Shown here: piece after piece, positions 1-8,926 of the stretch
How the letters are laid out: every line of letters begins with the position of its first letter
Numbering within the stretch: position 1 is the stretch's first letter
Source of the DNA: Ectocarpus siliculosus
Lineage: Eukaryota > Sar > Phaeophyceae > Ectocarpales > Ectocarpaceae
Reading direction: 5' to 3'
Length of the DNA: 33,079 nt
Assembly: GCA_000310025.1 (NCBI GenBank)
Contig: FN649755.1
Span: 849,297-882,375 of the forward strand
Notes under the pieces: model-generated
Told to the model about the DNA's origin: nothing
Database searches by the model: none
What the model saw: the letters and a program-made list of their open reading frames with translations, nothing else
Made by a program: the position numbers and the translations under genes

Positions 1-101
1 GGTGCCTGCCGCTGGGGGGGACAGCGATCACGCTTTCTCGGCCTGACGCCCAACGGACGAGAGGACTCATCCAAGAGGTTCAGATCTCCGCCCAAAAAGA
101 C

Positions 102-3100
102 ATGTGGTGCGGCGTGATCTTCGTCCTGCTGGCGTACACCGGGGCAGCGGCGGCGGCAGCAGTAACCAAAGCGGCGACGGGCGGCGAGGGGGTTAACGTC
201 GCTCTCCACGCCCAGAGCAACTACGCGGTGCACGGCTGGGTTGCAGGTCAGTCAAGAACGGCATCCAGTTTTTGTTGGTCGAAGTGTGTGTCGGTGGCTT
301 GACCCCTCCGTACTGTAGAGCGCCGTGCTCTGGCGCGGACGCGGCGTCGACGACGGGGGGGATCGGCGATTCCCTCGATCCCACAGTCTATGTGCAAGCA
401 GTTGACAAGGATATTATTCTGATGATGTGTTCCGTTGGCTCCTCTGCTCTCGCCGTCTTGATCGTACAGTCTTAGTCTTTGTCACTGCCGACAGCGAAGT
501 GCTCCCGAACTGACATCTGTCTCTATATCTGCCTGTCTGTGCTCCTTGTAAATACTCCGTGCAACCAATTACCGCATGTTTATGTACATAGAGGGGTTCG
601 ATCGACATGTGAGGAGAACTGGATGCACAGCTTGGAAAAACAGCAGCAGTATACATGATGCAACAACAAGCAACAACGCAGTCTACGATAGATAGGGCTA
701 CAGTAAACCTGCGCACATGCGTTCATGTTCAAGACTGCGCGATTGAGCCCCCTGCCTGGTATTGGCCCGTGACCTCTGCTACTTCTTACTATGCATACTG
801 CAAATTTCGGTTACTGCATATCTAAGGGTCAGAAATTACGACCAGCGGGCTACGACGGGCGTTTGCAGCCCTTCCTTGCGTGCGGAGCTGCGAGGTGAGT
901 TCGTGTCAACTGGCTTTCGAATGACGCTTGGTTGGAGGAGTATTCTTCCGCACGAGAAGAGACAGGACGTTAGCAGTGTGCCCGCAACAGCCCCTTCGGT
1001 GTTATTGCTGAAAGGGGTCGGTCGTGTTGAATGTAAAGATGGTGCGTCATAGGTGTGTAGCGCCCCGACAAACAACATCAGCAGCAGGTGGTCAGAAAAG
1101 CTCACCAATCAAGGTCCCTCGAAATTTGGTAGCAGTAGATGTAGTTTAAACTACAAGAACATCACGCTCCCCCCCCGGGCGTAGACTACTGTATCAAAGA
1201 ATGCAGCTAAGACTAGACTAACATCTACCGCTGAGGCGTGTTTCGAAGCACAACCAACCCTCGCGTGCCTACGTCGGATCGGAGGCCCGCCTCGTTCTCA
1301 TCTACAGGACTGTAGTCTAGGTGGCCCGACATAGCGGCACGTAGGGGCAAGCCAAGAACATGCCGCTATCCAGGGCAGTAACGCTATCTATTCCTAATAG
1401 GGATTATACTGAGAAACGCAGTTGGGACAAGCGGTTTCGATGCCACAATATCGGCAATTCCGTTGTTCAGGTTGCCGCTATATCGGGCCACCTATTGCTG
1501 TATACCAATGTTTCCTCCGACGACGCGGGCCCACAGACGTTCTCTTGTATGCACCTTGGTCAAACAGATATTCGCCCCGTTTTCTTACGATGGGGTTTCC
1601 AGTCGAAAGTGGGACTTGGTGATCATCGAGGGGTACACGGGCTCCGTGCCAGCTTTCATTCACGAGGTGAGGTAGCAGCACAACTGATGTGTTTCGTATA
1701 GGATGAACCCTGACTGAGCGATGCCGCCTGCCCCACAAATTGGCTTGGTTGTCGTCGGGGAAACCACAGCTGAAGCTCAGAAACGGTCGTTGAGCGCAGG
1801 TGGGTTATCACCGCACAATGGATGTTGCCGGCGGAACGTGTCGCAAAAATATCTGCACTAAAATGAGCGCGACCTTCTTGGTGAAGGCTCTTCCTGTGTG
1901 TTTCGTTCAAAGTTGTAGCACGCAGTCTAGAGTAGTAAAATGAGTTGGGCTAGAACCACTGTCCTTCATATGTTGCTTCTTCTGTGGCCTACCGTATGTG
2001 ACACAAGATAACCCCCACGCTGGACCGATTTTCAGAGCTCGATCTCTCAACAGCAGAGAGAGTCCCAGCGCCGAAAGCGGCAGCGTTGAAGCCGTCTCGT
2101 CGAGAGCTTTCCGAAAATGTATCGTTTCGTTGATGCATGGTCTTTGTCGTGGTGCATTCGAGCTTGGGAAATCGACCCCGGGTGTGTGTGTGTTATCTTG
2201 TGTCGTATAAGGTAGACGTTTCGTGTGCTATTCATTTACTGTGTGTCAACACGCCATTCAATAGAACCGTTCAACCATGCACTCCACGCTGGGTGTGCGC
2301 ACGTAGCCTCCCCCATAACCCAGAAACCTTCAGCAGACTTGTGATGTTGTCTTGTGCTGAGCTTGTACCAGCAGCCCTAGCGTACTACACGCACAGCAGG
2401 CCAGCTCTGCGGGTCTTACGTGAGATTTGTTCAAGCAAAGGAGGACGAGCTCAAACGCTCGAGTGAAACGAAGAATGACAACGAAAGTAGCGCTAACCCC
2501 CCCCCCCCCCCCCGGTGTTTGCAATCGGGGTTGGGTTTTCGTCGCTTGGCAACGACGTTGTAAAATAAGCCGACTCATTTCGTGAACTCGGCAACCAGGT
2601 TGCCGTTCTTTTTTTTTTCTCTGTTTTTTTTTTTTGCGGTGATCGTAATGGTGGTCGAGTAGATCATGTTGTGCGGGGTCGAGAACCCTCACTCCGCGCA
2701 AGGGGGATGATCGCACCACGTTGTGTTAAAATGGTCAAGCATCCTCGAGGCAGTTACACAGTGCTTATAACTGTCTCAGGAAGTAAAAGCACCAGAAAAT
2801 AAATTAAGTCATACGCAGCTGTCATCCGTACGCAAGGAAAAAACACAAGATGCCGAACACCCTTAGCAGGATGTAGCTCACCCTTCATGCGACTCGCCGA
2901 ATACCTCACGGCGCTTCGCGCTTGGTGATGTGAGAGCCTGGTCCGGTGAGAACCCGGCGTGCTCCGTCCCGCCTTTGTAGGGGATGCGCGGTCAATGGTC
3001 TAACGACTACGGCATGCACGATTATGAGTACCCCCCCCCCCTCCTCCCCTCCAACCCCTTGACGTCCTTATACCGATCGCGGTCCGAACGGACCTGCGTG

Positions 3101-6100
3101 TCGATGTCGTACGTAGGTTCGGGCTGGCAACGATGACGTCGTGGTGCTTTTCTACTGCCTGGACACTTACCCGTCCCTATCCGTGGTCGGAAACTTGGAC
3201 GTCGATGCCTTCCTCACTAACAGCTTAGCACTCTTGCCGTTCCTGCGACAGGTGAGAGCCACCCAGAACATTTTTCTCCACTCGCTTTGTTCTTGGCACA
3301 AGTTGGTATTTAGGACATCAAGGCTCCTCGGTGATGCAGGACTGTGATATTCGTGTCTGCCGCTACAAAAACAAATCGGCATTGGCTATGTCCGGAGAGG
3401 CACATGAGGTGCTGATGCTCGAAGAGAAAGGTGACCTCGGTTCCTGATCGCTATCAGGCCCAAACCCCACAGCCCCGGTCGCAACCATAGCAGGGTCTTG
3501 GACGATATGCCGATTCATTGGCGTTCCGGGGCGTCCTCGTTGACGCGTCTCGCCCATCCAGGAGCCCCCGATTAACTTGCTGTCATGCAGAAACAGTCTA
3601 GGTTCATATATCAAATGGCAAGAGGAAAGCTCAGCACGTCGATACGGAAACAATGCAGATGCAGATCCTGTCCACCGGCAGAAAAACAGCCCAGGACAAT
3701 CATCTGCATGCAGTGGTTTCCATAAGAAAAAGTAAATCGTCATGGCAGTGTTACCGTATGCATGCACACCTTCGTTTGTAGCCCTTGCACAACATTCCGC
3801 AGTGATGACTGATGAGAAGCACGATGACCACTATTGTAAGCCACCAGTCAGCGCTGATTAGCGGTCTAGTGGTCATCGTGCTTCTCAACAAAAGCTAATG
3901 TCCGGGGTTGGATGGTATAAATTTTGTTGAGAAGCACGATGGCCACAATAATAGACTACTGTTAGCAAGCTCTGACTAGCAGTTCAGTCTAGTGGCCATC
4001 GTGCTTCCAAATAAAAACTATTGTCCGGAGAATAACATACATCCCTCTCCTTTTTTCTCAACAATACCTTCACCTCTTTCTCAAAAACTCTATCCTCAGA
4101 TCGCTCCGGCGTCGTCACTGGTGCACCTCGCGGCAGACCCGTCGGTGATGCAGGCGGCGCCGTTTCGCCCGGAGTACGCCCACAACGTTGTGTACCTCGG
4201 CCAATTCAAGGGCACCAAGCATCGGCTCGTCGAGGTCGGTGGTTTTTATTCCCGGTTGCGGCAAACTCGCAGTTTTCGTCGGAGGTGTTCGTGCGTGGAG
4301 GTACATTGGTCGGATTGTGCCGATACTGGCGGTTTTCGTATATCGCAGACGGGAATGACCTTTGAGGGACATACATACATGCCAGGAGAGACTTTGGGAT
4401 ACGAGTTGGCGGCCTCCCCCTTTCGATTGGTTTTGGCCTGACACTCTCCTCCTTTCTCGTACTCTTCTTCCTCTCTGATGTCACCCCAACGATCTAATAC
4501 ATGCGGTTATGAACACTCTTAGGACTCTGGAGCGCACACAACATGGGCATGTATAAGCAGGAGGAAGCACACGTCAACGCTGTCTGTGGCCCAAAGGGGG
4601 AATATATAGAGACTTGCGGGGTGTTGATGGCTGAGAACGAAGGTGTCTGAATCACGGGTGTTTGAGACTAGCTATATCGGTGGACAATAGTCGTAGGTTC
4701 TGCGATTCTATCGTTTTGGGTAGGGGGTGCTCAGCGTCAGAGGTTGCAGAGCATAGGTTGACTCAAGACCTTGCTATTAACGAGTGAACAGGGCAAGCCT
4801 GCCCATGCATGCCGAAGGGAGATAGCCCTTCTACGAAACACATTCATTCTCGGTAGATCCGTACCTGTAGTGCTGAGTACACCTAACAATCCATACGGGT
4901 GTCTGAACTTGCGTTCATCGCTTACCCTCGGCGAAGCTCGGAGAGCATCGTCGACGAAATCCTGTCTGATCTCGTAGTGAAACCACACTACTCGTCGACA
5001 CAGGCTAGCTAGGTGTCTTCTGAACCACCCAAGAATCGCATCCATTAACCTCAGACCCTGAAAGAGGTTGCGCCGTATGGACTAGCCATCTACGGCAACG
5101 GATGGAGCGGTGTCGAGGGCGCGGAGGAACTGTTGCCGTTCTGGCGGGGAATTCTACCGCTGGGCGATGTCGCTGCTCTTTACACATCAGCCAAGGTGAG
5201 GCCTGCAGAGGCTGCAACTCCGTTAGGACATAAATGCGTGGTTCCATTTATCAGAGATATTTAGTCGTGCTGACATGCACAGTGTTCATGCAGAGGTATA
5301 ACCTTTAGACCAGCCCCAAGAGCAGCAGTGGACTCCATCTAACTCCCGAATCATCAGATCACACATATACCACCGTCCCCCCCAGAGGCTCCCGGCATAG
5401 GAAGTAGGCTGAAAAGGGGCGGGGAGTGATATCGATAGGATTGATAGGAGAGGGAAATCATTTTTTGCGCCACCACTGGTGAAGTCGGAAGGAACGATTG
5501 GCCATCGGTGATCAGTCCTGCGGGAAAAATGCTCCGGCCTCTCGAGGACGCGCGCTCAATGGTCCAACAGCTAAGCCTTGCAAAGCATGACCCTCCCCTC
5601 CAAAAAAGCTTCGCTCGTCGTCGGCGCGGCGCACACATGCGCAGGTTGTCATAGCCACGACGGAGACGCTCCAGCGAAGCTTGGGCATGGTCAACAACCG
5701 CGTGTTCGAGGCTCTCTCCTGTGGGACCGCCGTCGTGGTGCGTATGCTGTTGTTGTTGTTGTTGTTTTCGTTGTCTTCACAATAATAAACCGTCCCGTTC
5801 TCGCTGCCCAGTACCTTCTTCTATCCGTACTTGTCTAACCCTTGACGAGGTCGATTCCTGTGGTCACGGGCTAACTTACCCAAGAAAAGTCATGCGTACG
5901 AAATAAAGAAGCGAGCCAGGGGAGCAGTCCAGACAGGGGCGAAGTGGACCCATTTCTCGGATTTATTGTTTTTGAGCACAATCTGGGGACATCGTATGTC
6001 CCGCTACGTAAGACAGCAGCAATGCTGTCGTTGAACACACGCGGACAAATTCAACTTTGTTGACCGCGGTATCCAGCAGGTGGTTTTTCATACGTCGAAC

Positions 6101-6282
6101 GCGTGGCGGTATCAGTCAATACGGATTTTTTTTTTTTGCTTTCTCGCCTCCCCAAAGGTGTGTGGTAGTCTGCATGGAGCGCCCACACAGGCTGCACACG
6201 TCCACCGGTAGTAAGACGTTCCTTCGCTCTCGCTCGCCGTTTTTACCCATCTTCTTTGCCTCTGGATTTCGTTTTGATGTCC

Positions 6283-6335
<53 letters not shown>

Positions 6336-8131
6336 CACACCTTCGCCGCCGGTGTTTTTCTCGCGAAAGAGCGACGCCTTCCCGGCGGCGGAGGAAATGT
6401 TCGGCGACCACGTGCATTTCTACCGCCAGCCTGGTGACGCGGCGCGAGCGGTGAAGGTGTGACTCTTGCCCGAACTCCGGACCCCAGCTTTAGTTAGAAC
6501 GCACGATGCCCGCTGGACTTCTACTGACACTACCAGTAGTCCGGTGGTCATCGTGCTCTAAGCAACTCTTTTCAACACCCGGGTTGATTGATTCGTAAGG
6601 GAGGGCACGCAGGGTGGGAAAGGTTCTTGGGAAGGGCCAGATCGTGATTGGCCGCCCTTGTGTCCGGCGCCTGGCCGAGGGCATCAGTGTCTCGGGTGGC
6701 ACAGACAGTAATTTCAGGATGTGTTGGTGCCCAAAGAATCGTTCCCCACAATGATATGTGTCGGTGCCCGGCCAACAAGAGCCATGCTCGTTGGGGCCTT
6801 ACGCCCCGAAAGAGTGTACCCAACGCAGACGGGAAATCGAAGCAGCCCCCCCCCCCGTTCTCGCATCCCCCTGACAACGACCCCATCCCCCCGCCTCGAC
6901 TTGCCTGCCGCAACAGCACCTGCTCGGGAACGACACCGCGCGAACCGATCTGGGCAGGAGGGGCCGGGAGCTCGTCCTGTCCAAGCACACCTTCGCGTCG
7001 CGCGTGGTGACGATTCTCTCGAGCGTGGACGAAGTGGTAGCGTTGAAAAACCAGGAGGAGGCGTCAGCGGCGGGAGAGGCTTCGTCCGCGGCAGCCCGGC
7101 GCCTGGCCCCGCCACCGGGCGAGGCGACGGCAGCGGCCACGGCGGGGGGTGATGATACTCCCGCGAGGGGTGCCGCCGGCGCTGACGCTATCGCCGCCGC
7201 CGTGGGTGCCACCGCGGTGCCGAAGGGAGGTGGCGGCGTCGAGAGCTGTTGCCAATCGGGCAGAGCTTGTCGCAACGCCGTCGAGTTCACGGCATGCCCT
7301 ACCCCCACTACGGCACCTGGAGAGGGTGGAGAAATCTTGGCGACATCCGTGACGTCGTGCCCTCCAGAGGGAACGCCCCCGGGTGAAGAGGGTGCTGCCG
7401 TGGAGGAGGTACGACCACGATCACGGCGCCATCACGATCCCTTGCCACCGTCGCCACCGCTGAGGGCGGCGGCTCCAGTCCGGGCGCACCAACGCCCGGG
7501 CCAGGCTCAACCCCTCGCACACGGTGCCGGCGAACACGCCACCGGCAGCGGGGACATCTCCAGTGATGATGCGACACAGGCAACATCCTGCGACGGCTCC
7601 GGGGATAATTCGACAAGTAGAAGGTCCTGCAACGGCTCTAGGGATGACACGACAAGCGGCGCATGCCGGCACGGTTCCAGCGATAGCTCGACAACAGGAA
7701 CACCGTGCAACGGCGGTTCCGGGGATGATACGAAAAGGGCAACATCCCGTAACGGCTCAGGTAACCCCGACTGTCCTATGCCCCAGCTGCTGGGGCGAAA
7801 GAAGACGCCGCTGGTGGTGCGGCCTAACGCTCCGCTGGTCCTTGTCGTGTACCGATCGGAAACCCCTCCGCCTGGGCAATTGCGGCGGGACCTCCAGTCC
7901 GCGGCTGGAGCCGTGGCCGGCGGCGCCAGAATAGCGTTCATGGAGACAACAGCCGAGACTCTCGGCGGCCGCGATTCGGACGTCGAGTGTTCCGGATGGG
8001 GGCGACGGATCGGGGCGGAAGAATTCTCTCGGCTGAAGGCCCTGCAGACCCGCGTCTCCCGGCTGCTGGCCGATGCAGGCCCAGGTGAACCACGAAAAAA
8101 TCGGCCCGGCCCGGTAGAGATGGACACGTAG
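102..8131 (+). CDS. CgeB-like glycosyltransferase (Glyco_trans_1_2 type), nine exons
   Basis: Proposed exons are 102-246, 827-894, 1568-1666, 3117-3251, 4100-4234, 5055-5195, 5645-5737, 6370-6456 and 6917-8131. Each intron is GT-AG and all phases agree, giving 2118 nt (705 codons plus stop). The N-terminus (residues 1-20) is hydrophobic, a signal peptide or signal anchor, so action in the Golgi or outside the cell is likely. The GT-B-like body then follows: WDLVIIEGYTG in exon 3, a hydrophobic strand ending YCLDTYPSL in exon 4, and HNVVYLGQFKG in exon 5. AIYGNGW (about 205-211) and GILPLGDVAALY (about 226-237) lie in exon 6, NNRVFEALSCGTAVV (about 258-272) in exon 7, DAFPAAEEMFGDHVHFY in exon 8 and GRELVLSKHTFASRV in exon 9. 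This order of motifs is typical of CgeB/YkvP-type glycosyltransferases (PF13524). Substrate is unknown. Residues beyond about 345 form a low-complexity tail. I chose the ATG at 102 because it opens the hydrophobic leader; transcript data could shift the edges of small exons. Confidence 0.82.
2497..2513 (+). repeat. Poly-C tract (17 C)
   Basis: Seventeen C lie in intron 3 of the glycosyltransferase gene. Poly-T runs follow near 2609-2634. Confidence 0.95.
3813..3887. mobile_element. Hairpin MITE-like element, copy 1
   Basis: A perfect 21-bp inverted repeat lies at 3813-3833 and 3867-3887 (TGAGAAGCACGATGACCACTA and its complement). The 33-nt loop itself contains the palindrome TCAGCGCTGA at 3848-3857. 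It lies in intron 4 of the glycosyltransferase gene. The flanking motif AATGTCCGGGG recurs after the next copy. Confidence 0.75.
3927..4007. mobile_element. Hairpin MITE-like element, copy 2
   Basis: Perfect 16-bp arms lie at 3931-3946 and 3992-4007 (GAAGCACGATGGCCAC and its complement). This copy sits about 115 bp after copy 1 in the same intron and shares its flanks (TTGTCCGGAG after the hairpin), so the pair looks like a tandem duplication of one hairpin. It ends about 90 bp before the exon 5 acceptor at 4099. Confidence 0.75.
6289..6332 (+). repeat. (TC)22 microsatellite in intron 7
   Basis: There are 22 uninterrupted TC dinucleotides. They lie 37 bp upstream of the exon 8 acceptor (GCGAAAG, ending at 6369), so they probably form much of its pyrimidine tract. 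Antisense Arg-Glu repeat ORFs here are artefacts of the tract. Confidence 0.95.
6501..6556. mobile_element. Hairpin MITE-like element, copy 3 (diverged)
   Basis: Imperfect arms lie at 6501-6526 and 6534-6556. Both outer ends are GCACGATG, as in copies 1 and 2, and the arms continue as CCxGGACT. The downstream flank CACCCGGGTTGATTG resembles the flank GTCCGGGGTTGGATG after copy 1. It lies in the last intron of the glycosyltransferase gene, 45 bp after the exon 8 donor. Confidence 0.65.
6917..8131 (+). CDS. Terminal exon of the glycosyltransferase with a disordered repeat tail
   Basis: This 1215-nt exon starts after CAACAG at 6911-6916 and ends at the TAG at 8129-8131. Its first 40 or so codons finish the glycosyltransferase fold (GRELVLSKHTFASRV, then SSVDEV). 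The remaining 360 or so residues are rich in Ala, Gly, Pro, Ser and Thr and contain a Gly-Ser-x-Asp tandem array encoded by 7544-7765. A less repetitive C-terminus follows, including PLVVRPNAPLVLVVYRSE. I do not recognise a domain in the tail. Long antisense ORFs across this exon are GC-driven shadows. A further intron inside the tail cannot be excluded, but the frame is open throughout. Confidence 0.75.
   Translation, partial: HLLGNDTARTDLGRRGRELVLSKHTFASRVVTILSSVDEVVALKNQEEASAAGEASSAAARRLAPPPGEATAAATAGGDDTPARGAAGADAIAAAVGATAVPKGGGGVESCCQSGRACRNAVEFTACPTPTTAPGEGGEILATSVTSCPPEGTPPGEEGAAVEEVRPRSRRHHDPLPPSPPLRAAAPVRAHQRPGQAQPLAHGAGEHATGSGDISSDDATQATSCDGSGDNSTSRRSCNGSRDDTTSGACRHGSSDSSTTGTPCNGGSGDDTKRATSRNGSGNPDCPMPQLLGRKKTPLVVRPNAPLVLVVYRSETPPPGQLRRDLQSAAGAVAGGARIAFMETTAETLGGRDSDVECSGWGRRIGAEEFSRLKALQTRVSRLLADAGPGEPRKNRPGPVEMDT
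7544..7765 (+). repeat. Coding minisatellite, 39-bp period
   Basis: Unit starts near 7544, 7595, 7634, 7673, 7715 and 7754 are spaced 51, 39, 39, 42 and 39 nt apart, so every change in length keeps the frame. Each unit encodes a Gly-Ser-x-Asp start, a Ser/Thr-rich middle and usually one Cys before the next unit (SCN, ACRH, TPCN). This looks like recent in-frame expansion in the tail of the glycosyltransferase. Confidence 0.8.
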
Positions 8132-8215
8132 GGACTACGAGTTACCTTCCCTATCCTTACGTCCTCGTCTGGTTATCTTTTCTATTTTTTCTTGTCTCGG
8201 GTGTGTGGAGAATGC

Positions 8216-8565
8216 GTGGGCGGGTTACCAAGAGAAACCGACACTTGAAGCTAGCACACCGACGAAAGCTCTGACGAGGTAGCCTTAAGATAACCCTTGC
8301 TTGGGCGGGTCGCCAAGAGAAACCGACACTTAAAACTAGCACACTAACGAAGAGCTAGAGCTCTGACGAGTTAGCCACAAGAATACCCTTTCTCGGGCGA
8401 GTTTCCAAGACGAACGAACATGAAGCTAACTCACCGAAGAAGAACCAAATAGGGCTCTAACGAGGTAGCCCTAAGAAAAGATAGCGTGGGCGATATTTCA
8501 AGAGAAATGAGCATGAAGCCAGCACATCGACGAAGAGGTAGCCATAAGATGAGCCTTGCTTGCCA
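8216..8565 (+). repeat. Four-copy noncoding tandem repeat after the glycosyltransferase stop codon
   Basis: Units start near 8216, 8301, 8393 and 8486, each with a variant of GGGCGGGTTxCCAAGAGAAA followed by GAAGCTAGCACACCGACGAA and GACGAGGTAGCC. Spacing is about 85-93 bp and the units have diverged. The array begins 85 bp past the stop codon, so it may be part of the 3' UTR. Confidence 0.8.
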
Positions 8566-8926
8566 CAACCCTTGTTTGCCGGAGTCCGGGGCACCAGTAC
8601 CCTACTCCGAGGAGACGAACGACCCCTCTGTCCACCCATTGTATGCGCTGTCTAAGGCAGAACACGACCGACGGCCAACGTCTGCTACCACAGAGTGCTT
8701 CGATCCACCTGTCTTAGCCAACGACCAGACTATGCGGTAGCCGTACTTCATTGAGGGATGACTGATGTTGAACATGACAAGACGATAATCCCTATCACCA
8801 ATGAGCCCGGAAAATAAAGAGCATGAGTGGAGAAATTTCTACATTTTTCAAAGTCAAACGCCGCGCCGCGCCGCGCCCCGCGCGCTCCCGAACTCTTACC
8901 TCCACACGACATATTTCACGGCGCAG
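8566..8926. other. Intergenic stretch, nothing assigned
   Basis: This separates the minisatellite from the first exon of the next gene. No exon with both splice sites or recognisable coding content is visible. An ATG at 8823 is out of frame with the downstream exon. Confidence 0.5.

Noticed and set aside
6799-7308. 169-codon minus-strand ORF rich in Ala and Pro
   Set aside because: It lies opposite the GC-rich last exon of the glycosyltransferase, which has clear family motifs. The antisense frame is a composition artefact.
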